Origin: a virus
Reading direction: 5' to 3' (one strand)
DNA length: 64,000 nucleotides
Virus record (IMG/VR): IMGVR_UViG_3300025131_011243
Coordinates: 58,592-122,591 of that record
The notes beneath the pieces are model-generated. The model searched no databases and was not told the origin of the DNA. It saw only the letters and a list, made by a program, of their open reading frames with translations. The translations under genes were made by a program, and so were the position numbers. This document shows positions 26,637 to 34,776 of this stretch, in pieces; within the stretch, counting starts at the first letter, position 1, and the number at the start of each line of letters is the position of its first letter.

Positions 26637-29600
26637 TTAGAGACATTTGCTCCAGCCGCAGGATTTACAAGTAGAGCAACCTTGGTTTCTTTCTAAAGCT
26701 CCACCGCAAGTTGGACATTCCTCTCCCGTCACCGAAGTTCCATCTTCAACGTACTTTTTCAAAACTCTTGCCAAAGCTTTGGCTGGCGACTGAAGGTCAC
26801 CTCTTGTCTTCTCAAGTTGATGGACAACAAACGCCACGTCAGCACCGTGCCTAAGGCTTGTCGATATCATCCTTGTCAGCGATTCTTCTTCTTCAGTACA
26901 GAATTCGCCTACGTTTTCTACTTCAACTTCGGTATCATGGTCACGGAATATACCTCGATACTTACCTCTACCTACTCTAGACATCTTTCCTTGAAGAATG
27001 GCGTTCCTTTTATGGAACCCGTTCTTACCAATAAAGATTTCGTATGGATCGGAACCAAGTAATCCGACAACGATCAAATACAATTGTCCGGTCACTCTGG
27101 TAAAATGAAGTTCTGCGTCAAGATCTTCAGGTCGTTTGGGAGCAACAGTCTTCGTAATGTGGTTTCCATTTCTTTCGTCTTCTTTTTTGTCTTCAACCAA
27201 CACGCCAGTACGACAATTCTTACGATACACAGTAATGCCTTTGCATCCTTGTTTCCATGCAGTCTCATAAATCTCGGCTACTTGTTCAACCTCAACGTCT
27301 TCGGGAAGATTGATCGTACTACTAATGGAATGATCAACATGTCTAGTAGCGGTTGCTTGCAGATGGACCCTTTGTTTCCAATTTATATCTTCGGCGCAAT
27401 GCCCAAACCATGGGGATTCTTCTACATTGTCTTTGCCGGTGACTTCCATCCATTTCTGTATTTGCGGATGGTAAACCGTAAACTCTTCCCAACAATCTCC
27501 GTTAGGATCAGTGAAGTCAACTCTCACGTTTTCATCATTGGGGTTGATCTTCTTGCGCCTCTTGTATCCGATCATGAACAGAGGCTCAATGCCAGAAGTT
27601 GTTCTTGTAAGAATACTAACGCTTCCTGCCGGGGCGGTTGTTAGGATAGCGATATTGCGACGACCGTATCGCTTCATATCTTCGTACAGTTTGGGATCTT
27701 CGTCCTTAATTCGGCGAAGGAAAGGATTGCTCTTTTCAAACTCATGGTCCCAGATTGGGAAAGGTCCCAACTCTTTAGCCATATCAACAGAACTTCTATA
27801 GCACCCTAGTTTCAAAGTGCGATAAATTTCGTCTACGACTTCAATACACTTCTTGCTACCATAGGCATATCCCATAGCCGCAATTGTATCGCCAAGCCCA
27901 GTAATGCCTGTTCCCGTTCTTCGTCCCTGCTCGCACTTCGTACGTATGCCTTCCCATAATTCCAGTTCTCTCTGTCTGACATGAGCAGGTTCAGGATCGT
28001 TTTTGATCTTGGATATGATGCTGTTAACTTTCTCCAATTCGAGATCAACCATATCGTCCATAAGACGTTGGATAATCTGAGCATGTTTGGAAAATAACTC
28101 AAAATCAAAGTAAGCTTTTCTTGTAAACGGATGAACAACATAGTTCAACAGGTTAAACAACATCAAACGACAAGAGTCATTGGCACACAATGTTAATTCG
28201 CTGCACGGATTTGTGCTGATTGTCATGAAACCAAAATCAGCGTAACAATCGGCTGGGGACTCTCGCAGGATATTGTCCCAGAACAATAAACCTGGCTCAG
28301 CCATAGCGTGAGCGTTTTCAACAATCTTCATCCAAACTTCTTTTGCATTTACTTTCTGAACGATGGTTGGTTTTTCTGCATCGATTGGCCATCTCTGTTC
28401 ATATTCTTGGTCATTTTCAACAGCTTTCAAAAACTCGTCCGACAAACGTACTGAGATATTAGCTCCCGTTACTCTTTGAAGGTCTTTCTTAACATTTGCA
28501 AAATCCAGAATTTCAGGATGATGCACAGATAGAGTCACCATCAAAGCGCCACGACGACCCGCTTGCCCAACTTCACGTATGGAGTTGGAATACCTTTCCA
28601 AGAAGGGGATAATGCCTGTCGAGGTTCTGGCTGCGTTGCGAGTAGCTGAGCCACTGGGGCGTAAATGAGAGATGTCCATCCCGGTTCCACCACGACGCTT
28701 GGATATTTGTACAAGATGCTCGTCTGCTCTTGCAATATCTCCATAGCTGTCTAAAGGAGAGTCAACAACGTAGCAGTTCAGGCTGACAAGGCCCTCTACA
28801 GGGTATGAATGATGGTTCTCTACCCCAATAGTGTATACATATTTAGGAGAAGATGTATTTAGAGTCTTAGAATCTATGCGAACAAACTTCCGTCCTCCTA
28901 TGTCTTTTACATGCCATTCTACCTCTTCTTTCTCGGATAGCGAATGTATCCTGTTGTCGTCGTAATGTTTTAGACTAGAAGATATAAAACTAGAGCATTT
29001 TGGGAAATCCAGACGAGCATAATAATTCTTCGCCAACTCAACATTAACACTTCTAGTTATGCCAATTGGTATATTGAAACTACGAAGAAGATGGTAGAAA
29101 GATTCAACCAATCCATGATTAGAAAGAACCACTCTCAAATCGCCATCTTTTGTTATAGTCCCATCAGAGTCTATCAAGCCTTGTGTAAGTGCGAGTACGA
29201 GTTCCTTGCTCCAGGTGAACATAGTATCATATATTTTTTTACCTTCCGATTTTCTTCCGAACAATTTTTCAAAAGCCATACCGATTAACGTGGAATGATA
29301 GACTATTTGCACGGTCCCATCTATGTGCTCGTTGTTATTGACATCCGGTTTAATGCCGAATATCTTTTCACCATACGTTGTTACATAGTCGATGATTTCT
29401 TTTTCATCTGATCCAAATGTAAAAGTTATACCTCTCACTTTGGGTTCTGTAGTATGTTTTCTATTTCGCAGACCCTTAGCACCGTAATTATCAAAAACGC
29501 AACCGTCGCCATACCAGAGGCCGACAAAATAAGCAAAATGTTCATCTACTGTCCAAACAGACTTTACCGCTTGATGGGATCTTGTTAACAATTTCGTAGT

Positions 29601-30449
29601 TTGTTTAGTTCGATATTGAGTGGCAAGTTGAATAGACGAATCGTCTCTACTAACTGTATAAATATGCTCTCCCCTTTGGTGCATATCTTCTGGAAAAAGT
29701 TCATTCAGATCAATACTGGGGGTTTCGTTATCCCAGTCAGAGTCATGATCGGGTATGGCGATATAATCACCTTCTCGGAGATATTCAACAGAATTCCACT
29801 GAGGTTCTTCTTCCCATTTTTCTTGTTCACTGGATAGGGATAGGAATTTATGATTATCCGTAACTGTTACGTTAGGAGTACGAAAGCATTTCAAATCAAA
29901 CATACGCCTGTTTCCGAGCAAGTTCTTATGCACTTGGGAAACCAACTCAAATGTACCATTGTGAGTAACAACCCTATCCCCCACACATACACCTTCTATG
30001 TTCTTAACACCATTGTCAGTCAAAACTCTCGTTCCTGGAGAAAAGCAATTGGATAGGGTAATAAATTGATGATTATTCCCAATCCCATACATCGGACTGC
30101 CTTGGGGAACGACGTATTTGAAATGATCTAGATAGTTGAATATATCTTGAGCGGAAAGGGGTTCTTTGAACTTACCGGCCTCGATACGGGCGAATTCGTT
30201 GGCCAGACGCCAATGCATCTGATCGGGAGTTTCTTCTAGAAGATTCTTTTCATTGTCTCTGAGAGCGTACTTGTCAAGGAATACTTTTGCGGCTAAATCG
30301 TCGCCGTCAAAGTAGTCCGTGCATTTCTCTAATGATTGATCGTAGTCGTAAAATACGGATTCGGAAACTGGTTTCTCGCCATTATCTTCCTGTTCTTTGG
30401 TTTTCTCTATCGTTACTGATTCAGGGGGCATCCCTTTCTCCTCTCCCAA
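26637..30449 (-). CDS. nrdJ: Adenosylcobalamin-dependent (class II) ribonucleotide reductase with intein
   Basis: A 1270-aa precursor; about 846 aa after intein removal. Extein features: an N-terminal domain with QMHWRLANEFARIE, the substrate-site region TLSN|CYVVDS, a RGGTGMD motif, NPCSEL (active-site Cys), PAGSVSILTRTTSGIEPLF, and a C-terminal zinc-ribbon-like tail ending CKSCGWSKCL that carries the redox cysteines. This set is typical of vitamin-B12-dependent NrdJ. It reduces ribonucleotides without oxygen or a radical-generating subunit, which suits varying oxygen, but needs host cobalamin. The gene is followed by dUTPase. Confidence 0.92.
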   Translation of the reverse strand: MGEEKGMPPESVTIEKTKEQEDNGEKPVSESVFYDYDQSLEKCTDYFDGDDLAAKVFLDKYALRDNEKNLLEETPDQMHWRLANEFARIEAGKFKEPLSAQDIFNYLDHFKYVVPQGSPMYGIGNNHQFITLSNCFSPGTRVLTDNGVKNIEGVCVGDRVVTHNGTFELVSQVHKNLLGNRRMFDLKCFRTPNVTVTDNHKFLSLSSEQEKWEEEPQWNSVEYLREGDYIAIPDHDSDWDNETPSIDLNELFPEDMHQRGEHIYTVSRDDSSIQLATQYRTKQTTKLLTRSHQAVKSVWTVDEHFAYFVGLWYGDGCVFDNYGAKGLRNRKHTTEPKVRGITFTFGSDEKEIIDYVTTYGEKIFGIKPDVNNNEHIDGTVQIVYHSTLIGMAFEKLFGRKSEGKKIYDTMFTWSKELVLALTQGLIDSDGTITKDGDLRVVLSNHGLVESFYHLLRSFNIPIGITRSVNVELAKNYYARLDFPKCSSFISSSLKHYDDNRIHSLSEKEEVEWHVKDIGGRKFVRIDSKTLNTSSPKYVYTIGVENHHSYPVEGLVSLNCYVVDSPLDSYGDIARADEHLVQISKRRGGTGMDISHLRPSGSATRNAARTSTGIIPFLERYSNSIREVGQAGRRGALMVTLSVHHPEILDFANVKKDLQRVTGANISVRLSDEFLKAVENDQEYEQRWPIDAEKPTIVQKVNAKEVWMKIVENAHAMAEPGLLFWDNILRESPADCYADFGFMTISTNPCSELTLCANDSCRLMLFNLLNYVVHPFTRKAYFDFELFSKHAQIIQRLMDDMVDLELEKVNSIISKIKNDPEPAHVRQRELELWEGIRTKCEQGRRTGTGITGLGDTIAAMGYAYGSKKCIEVVDEIYRTLKLGCYRSSVDMAKELGPFPIWDHEFEKSNPFLRRIKDEDPKLYEDMKRYGRRNIAILTTAPAGSVSILTRTTSGIEPLFMIGYKRRKKINPNDENVRVDFTDPNGDCWEEFTVYHPQIQKWMEVTGKDNVEESPWFGHCAEDINWKQRVHLQATATRHVDHSISSTINLPEDVEVEQVAEIYETAWKQGCKGITVYRKNCRTGVLVEDKKEDERNGNHITKTVAPKRPEDLDAELHFTRVTGQLYLIVVGLLGSDPYEIFIGKNGFHKRNAILQGKMSRVGRGKYRGIFRDHDTEVEVENVGEFCTEEEESLTRMISTSLRHGADVAFVVHQLEKTRGDLQSPAKALARVLKKYVEDGTSVTGEECPTCGGALERNQGCSTCKSCGWSKCL
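28776..30047 (-). other. Intein (424 aa) in NrdJ
   Basis: It spans residues Cys135-Asn558 of the precursor. It starts CFSPGTRVLTDNG, has a TDNHKFLSL block-B-like motif and two LAGLIDADG-type motifs (YFVGLWYGDGC near residue 307, LTQGLIDSDGT near residue 422), and ends SYPVEGLVSLN before Cys559. The penultimate residue is Leu rather than the usual His, so the Asn cyclisation step may be slower or assisted by other residues. The insertion splits the conserved LSNCYV substrate-binding motif. Confidence 0.92.
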
Positions 30450-30611
30450 TGAATTGCCTAAAGACTATCGGTTAAGCTTACTCACATTACTTAGGCAATC
30501 ACATCTTCCTCCTGCCTTAAATCGGGAAAACATTTCTTGTCTTGTAAGATGTTGGTCAGCATCAATTTCGCATCAATTCCGCATAAGAATATTCTTGCCA
30601 ATCCGAAGCGA
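30450..30611. other. Intergenic region upstream of nrdJ with hairpin and FliA-like box
   Basis: 162 bp without a convincing gene. On the nrdJ coding strand it holds an 8-bp inverted repeat (TTGCCTAA...TTAGGCAA, 27-nt loop). Inside the loop is AACCGATAGT, which also occurs upstream of the sigma factor gene and resembles the FliA -10 (GCCGATAA). A GGAGAGGAG run precedes the nrdJ start. It is a plausible control region. A 22-codon ORF here is too short to call. Confidence 0.4.
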
Positions 30612-31304
30612 TTACTTGCTTCTGTTGACAATTTTCTTATGCAACATCGCACGAGGATAGGCTTTCTCGCCTCCTATTTCGTCCAATGCTTCTTCTAAAG
30701 TATAACAATCATCGAACACTTTGCTGGGAGAGCAATTGATGATTTTCTTTTCTTCTGAGAACGTCTTGATCCATTTTAGTCCCTTGCCGCAATTTCTTAA
30801 GGTGTGTGGGTAGTGGAAATGATTTACGCCATAGAAGTCGGTTTTACCTTCTCTGTAACAACAATCCATGCCTACCAAAACGATGGGATTGCAACCCATT
30901 TTGTAAGCTAGTTGAAAGGCCAGAGGCCCGGTTGACCCCCGGCCATGCAAAACGGCTGGATGAGTAGGAATCTTATAGTCGCCAACTGTTAATCTATAAT
31001 GATAGAAACGACCTTGGGTCTCTGCGTTTTCACGACAAAACTTAATAGCTTTGGTTCGTACGATATGTTTTTTCTCAGTAATCCAAGTCTGTATATCCTG
31101 CCACATGAGTATGGTAGGATCTATTCGCATAAAAGCCCGGTTCATCCCTATAGTAAAATGGTCCCCCAAAAGACTGACATCAACGTCGTCTAATGAGGGA
31201 CCATTCCCGATCAAAAAGCATGGCACGTCGGTGAAAACGCCATTCCAACGTTTTGCACCCCAGTGATTCCCATACTTGTATGCTCTAACCCTTTTCTTGA
31301 TCAT
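30612..31304 (-). CDS. DUF115/sialyltransferase-like Rossmann protein
   Basis: A 230-aa protein. I prefer the ATG at 31304 over an upstream TTG at 31331; the former lies 7 bp after the preceding stop. FLIGNGPSLDDVDVSLLGDHFTIGMNRAF is the nucleotide-binding start seen in DUF115 (Maf-like) and CST-I-type sialyltransferase relatives. Later motifs include GRGSTGPLAFQLAYKMGC and IVLVGMDCCY. Such proteins handle activated sugars or pterin-type pyrophosphates, so this may modify a glycan or a base-like metabolite. It clusters loosely with the glycosyltransferases at 60-64 kb by function only. Confidence 0.7.
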   Translation of the reverse strand: MIKKRVRAYKYGNHWGAKRWNGVFTDVPCFLIGNGPSLDDVDVSLLGDHFTIGMNRAFMRIDPTILMWQDIQTWITEKKHIVRTKAIKFCRENAETQGRFYHYRLTVGDYKIPTHPAVLHGRGSTGPLAFQLAYKMGCNPIVLVGMDCCYREGKTDFYGVNHFHYPHTLRNCGKGLKWIKTFSEEKKIINCSPSKVFDDCYTLEEALDEIGGEKAYPRAMLHKKIVNRSK

Positions 31305-31311
31305 CAGCGAG

Positions 31312-31923
31312 TTATCCAGCCGCCAACGCAAGCTGCATACCTCGCATCAACTTAACGTCGCTGTCTCTCAAGAATTTCATCCACTCGTCAGGCATACTTC
31401 TCAACCTTCGAGCAAACAAAGGACTCCAAGAAGGCTTGAAAGGCTTACGAATAAGCTTCAATCCCATCTCTTCGGGAGTTTTATCTCCCTTTGCGTGGTT
31501 TAGACGTTTACTGGTCCAAACAACGTTCTGCCAGTCGTTTCCTCCGCCCCTGGACGTTGGGACGACATGGTCAACAGAACCATCTCTAATAGGAAAGATG
31601 TCTCCCGTATACTGGCATACACGGTCTCGCAAGTAGACGTTCCTCTTCGAGTACTGAATCTCGTAGATAGGAATGTCTCGGTAATTGATAGCCATGGCCA
31701 CCTTAGGAGCCCTGGCCTTCCTGTCTCTGGTCAGACGAATGAAGGTTTTATCTCCGACCGGAAGAGTTTCCCATGTCTCCCAATCGTAGGTAGTGTAATT
31801 ATCCTCATCAACGAATTGCATAGTGCCGATGAAAACTTTGGTAATTACGTCTTCAACGTTCATGACAGTTACAGGTGTGAAGTTTCTGTTCAGAATCAAT
31901 ACCGGATCTTGCAATACAGACAT
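31312..31923 (-). CDS. HNH endonuclease (McrA-like, non-mobile type)
   Basis: A 203-aa protein. The N-terminal VLILNRNFTPVTVMNVEDVITKVF is typical of a bacterial HNH family with a 'VL.LN..f.Pv.v' opening. The nuclease core is CQYTGD...GSVDHVVPTSRGGGNDWQNVVWTSKRLNHAKGDKTPEE, with DHVVP and the N..H...K pattern. It forms a tight operon with the macro-domain and DUF115-like genes. It could take part in DNA packaging, recombination or exclusion of competitors. It has no flanking duplication and does not look like a recent insert. Confidence 0.88.
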   Translation of the reverse strand: MSVLQDPVLILNRNFTPVTVMNVEDVITKVFIGTMQFVDEDNYTTYDWETWETLPVGDKTFIRLTRDRKARAPKVAMAINYRDIPIYEIQYSKRNVYLRDRVCQYTGDIFPIRDGSVDHVVPTSRGGGNDWQNVVWTSKRLNHAKGDKTPEEMGLKLIRKPFKPSWSPLFARRLRSMPDEWMKFLRDSDVKLMRGMQLALAAG

Positions 31924-31951
31924 TTTACTACTCCATTTCTCAAGGTTCCCC

Positions 31952-32467
31952 TTACAAATATTTGTTCCATTCGCTAATCATCCTTGGATTGATGTCAACG
32001 AACCTGATGTCAATTAGATGGGTGTAGTTTTTAGCTATCCCCATCATTATCCTTGCTACCGAACTTGCCTCTAATCCTCCGATGCCAGTCCCCAACCCAG
32101 GAAAAGCAATACTTTCCATCTCATCTTTAATCGCTTGGTTCAACACTTTTCGCATTGCCTTGTCTACAATATCAAGACTGGTAAAGCCTCCGGGGTATTT
32201 CATCGTTACCGCATGGTACACCCTTTTTACCCCTCGTCTTTTTAGCCGATGAGGTTCAGTCGAGTAACAGTCTCCTGGTTCGAACGGCTTACCATGAACA
32301 TCTACCTTGCCTTTTGCTTCTCTGCGAAAATTCTGCCCTCCTGCTTCGGCTATCGCTCCTGCCGCACCGGCTCCCATTATACCAACCCCATTCGCTGGAC
32401 TGACTAAAGCGTCGGTCTTGGGTTTGGTAATATTTGCTTTATCGCCTTCAACGATTTTAATCGCCAT
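31952..32467 (-). CDS. Macro domain protein (ADP-ribose binding)
   Basis: A 171-aa macro domain. The start at 32467 is chosen for a GGGAGA site 6-7 nt upstream; a longer frame would run into the sigma gene. Core motifs: DALVSPANGVGIMGAGAAGAIAEAGG (phosphate/ribose loop), GDCYSTEP, and FPGLGTGIGGL. Macro domains bind or hydrolyse ADP-ribose derivatives. Beside NAD-synthesis genes across the divergent promoter, it may reverse ADP-ribosylation or clear NAD-derived signals made by host defences. That role is inference. Confidence 0.9.
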   Translation of the reverse strand: MAIKIVEGDKANITKPKTDALVSPANGVGIMGAGAAGAIAEAGGQNFRREAKGKVDVHGKPFEPGDCYSTEPHRLKRRGVKRVYHAVTMKYPGGFTSLDIVDKAMRKVLNQAIKDEMESIAFPGLGTGIGGLEASSVARIMMGIAKNYTHLIDIRFVDINPRMISEWNKYL

Positions 32468-32510
32468 GCCGGTCTCCCAATTGTTTATAGGATATCGAGA
32501 GAAAAGGCAC

Positions 32511-33356
32511 TTAATACGGCTGTTCTGCGCCTGTCTGGTCTTCAAAGATGCGCATAACATCCGTCCCGAAATAATCGGGGTTGCGCTCTATCTTATTTCG
32601 CAACCTTGAAAGGATATCTTTGTGCATCTGACTAACCCTCGACTCTGAGAGATTTACCTTATCAGCTACCTGACCCATTGTCAGGGATTCATAATAGTAA
32701 TAGTAAACGATTTTTTGTTCAACCCTAGAAAAGCTTTTTCCCATTAATTTTGAGAAAAATTCTCGCCTCATCAGACCATTTCCGGGCATTTCCGTATGAG
32801 TGTCCTTGAGCATATCGTTGTAATCCGAATGTCCCTCCCCCATACCCTCGCTCCCAGCTTCCTGAGAATGATTGTTGGAATGATCAAGACTAGCGACATA
32901 AACAGAAGAAAACTTCTTCAAACTATGATTGAGATTCTTATCCTCGATCCCCATCTTTCTAAGAACTTCGATGTCGGATACAAACTCTCCACTTTCCGTT
33001 TGCATATGCTGCTTGGTTCTTTCGAACACGGATATATTCATTCTAACCGTACGAGGAACGATATCCTCCCGCCTCAATCCATCGATCATGGCACCTTTGA
33101 TTCTAGGACGGGCATAGATTTCGAACTTGACGTTGCGATCAGGGTCGTAGCCATCGATGGCATTGTATAGACCGTCTACTCCGAATGAAGCCAGTTCAGT
33201 AGGATGGACTTTCCATCTCATTTTGGCCGCAAGTTTACCAGCTATCTTCTGGACATAGTTAAAGTAAAAGTCAACCAATTGCTGTTTGACTTTATCGTTC
33301 CTGGTCTCAAAATGCTGATCCCATAGCTGTTCAATTGAAACTTCAGTTTTCACCAT
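32511..33356 (-). CDS. FliA/WhiG-type RNA polymerase sigma factor
   Basis: A 281-aa sigma factor. Start at 33356 has a GGGAGAG site 4 nt upstream. Region 2 reads LASFGVDGLYNAIDGYDPDRNVKFEIYARPRIKGAMIDGLRRED, very like FliA/WhiG. Region 3 follows, and region 4 is an HTH (ESLTMGQVADKVNLSESRVSQMHKDILSRLR). It should redirect host RNA polymerase to phage promoters. A FliA-like promoter (GCCGATAA with upstream TAAA) sits in front of the abnormal tRNA array at 48.6 kb, and AACCGATAGT boxes lie upstream of this gene and nrdJ, making these candidate targets. Confidence 0.93.
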   Translation of the reverse strand: MVKTEVSIEQLWDQHFETRNDKVKQQLVDFYFNYVQKIAGKLAAKMRWKVHPTELASFGVDGLYNAIDGYDPDRNVKFEIYARPRIKGAMIDGLRREDIVPRTVRMNISVFERTKQHMQTESGEFVSDIEVLRKMGIEDKNLNHSLKKFSSVYVASLDHSNNHSQEAGSEGMGEGHSDYNDMLKDTHTEMPGNGLMRREFFSKLMGKSFSRVEQKIVYYYYYESLTMGQVADKVNLSESRVSQMHKDILSRLRNKIERNPDYFGTDVMRIFEDQTGAEQPY

Positions 33357-33398
33357 TGTCTCTCCCTTCCATCCACACACACTAGCACCGATATAAAC

Positions 33399-33428
33399 AC
33401 TATCGGTTTTATGGGCGAAATATGTCAA
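33399..33428 (-). promoter_or_regulatory. Leftward promoter for the sigma factor operon
   Basis: TTGACA (33428-33423) with an 18-nt spacer and GATAGT (33404-33399) gives a sigma-70-like promoter 43 bp upstream of the sigma start. The overlapping sequence ACCGATAG matches 6 of 8 positions of the FliA -10, so autoregulation is possible but no matching -35 is present. Confidence 0.6.
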
Positions 33429-33452
33429 GGTTTTTAGTTGAAAAAAAATAGC

Positions 33453-33481
33453 TTGGCATCCTCTCCCATTTCTGGTATACT
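33453..33481 (+). promoter_or_regulatory. Rightward sigma-70 promoter for pncB-nadE
   Basis: TTGGCA (33453-33458), a 17-nt spacer and TATACT (33476-33481) form a near-consensus promoter 92 bp upstream of pncB. It is divergent from the sigma factor promoter, so the NAD genes probably use unmodified host polymerase and are expressed early. Confidence 0.75.
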
Positions 33482-33573
33482 CCCGTTGGATACATGGAGT
33501 TCGCCAGCCATTAATTTAGTCCCAAATGGCAGGATTCCTTTGATAAACTTAGGTTTTTTCAGGAGTTGCGACT

Positions 33574-34776
33574 ATGGCGATCATCCAGAGCATCATTGAT
33601 GACGACCTGTATAAACTGTCGATGCAGGCGGCTATCATGGCCCTTTACCCCAGAAACAAGGTTCGGTACAGGCTGTTCCTTAGAGACGACGTAGAATTCC
33701 CGGATGGGTTCGCAGCAGCACTCAGAGAAGAAGTCAACGCCATTGCGAAACTCGCATTGACTGATGATGAGAAACATTTCCTTTCTTTGTCATGTCCGTA
33801 TTTTCCGCCGCCGTACCTTGACTTCCTTCATGGGTACAGGCACGATCCCAACGAAGTCAAGATTTCCCAGAGCGATGGAAAACTCTCGGTAGAAATCGAA
33901 GGCTACTGGTATCGAACGGTTCTTTGGGAAGTTAAGCTCATGGCTTTGATCAGCGAGTTGTATTTTGATCTCATTGGCGGCGACATCAAAATGACAAGGA
34001 ATTGCATTGACGGACCCGGCTTCTGGAAAGAACGTGCCGAAGACAAAGGTACGATCATTTACGACAACCAACTTCGTACCGCCGAGTTCGGTTCCCGCCG
34101 ACGACGCTCATTCCGATGCCAAGACATTGTTGTCGAGAATCTCAAAAAGATGTCTGGAGAATACTTGATCGGGACATCCAATGTTTATCTCGCAATGAAG
34201 CATGGGTTGAAAGCCATTGGAACGCAGGCTCATGAATGGTACATGTTCCATGCCGCTAAGTACGGCGTCCTCATGGCTAACTCAATGGGCATGGGGAAAT
34301 GGGTAGACTTCTACCACGGAAGCTTGGGCATCGCTCTGCCCGATACATTCACGACTCAAGAATTCTTGCGAGTCTTTGATGGGTTCTACGCCAAGCTGTT
34401 CGATGGGACTCGACAGGATTCCGGAGATCCATATGGATACGGCGAGACTATGGTGAAACACTACGAAGGTTTGGGTATCGATCCCATTACCAAATCTGTC
34501 GTTTTCAGCGATGGCCTGACCCTTACTGAAGCGATTCAGATCAAAAACGTTTTCCACGATCAGGTCAAAGATTCCTACGGTATCGGAACCCATTTTTCCA
34601 ATGACGTTGGCGTCGTTCCTTTGAACATGGTGATCAAAATGGTTGGCATACATACCAATGGAGTCTGGGTTCCGACTTGCAAACTCAGCGATACCCCAGG
34701 CAAGCATACTGGTGACGAAGACACGATCAAACTCTACAAAGAAGAGATCCGGAGGATGAATGGTGTCGCCACATGA
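33574..34776 (+). CDS. pncB: Nicotinate phosphoribosyltransferase
   Basis: A 400-aa enzyme converting nicotinate and PRPP to nicotinate mononucleotide, the first committed step of Preiss-Handler NAD salvage. It matches the E. coli-type PncB layout: FGSRRRR, GTQAHEW with the phosphorylated His near residue 220, LGIALPDTFTT, RQDSGDP, VVFSDGL, YGIGTHFSND, and the closing CKLSDTPGKH. Length equals that of the bacterial enzyme. An SD-like AGGAG lies upstream of 33574, and the stop overlaps nadE by 4 bp (ATGA), so the two are made in concert. Confidence 0.95.
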   Translation: MAIIQSIIDDDLYKLSMQAAIMALYPRNKVRYRLFLRDDVEFPDGFAAALREEVNAIAKLALTDDEKHFLSLSCPYFPPPYLDFLHGYRHDPNEVKISQSDGKLSVEIEGYWYRTVLWEVKLMALISELYFDLIGGDIKMTRNCIDGPGFWKERAEDKGTIIYDNQLRTAEFGSRRRRSFRCQDIVVENLKKMSGEYLIGTSNVYLAMKHGLKAIGTQAHEWYMFHAAKYGVLMANSMGMGKWVDFYHGSLGIALPDTFTTQEFLRVFDGFYAKLFDGTRQDSGDPYGYGETMVKHYEGLGIDPITKSVVFSDGLTLTEAIQIKNVFHDQVKDSYGIGTHFSNDVGVVPLNMVIKMVGIHTNGVWVPTCKLSDTPGKHTGDEDTIKLYKEEIRRMNGVAT

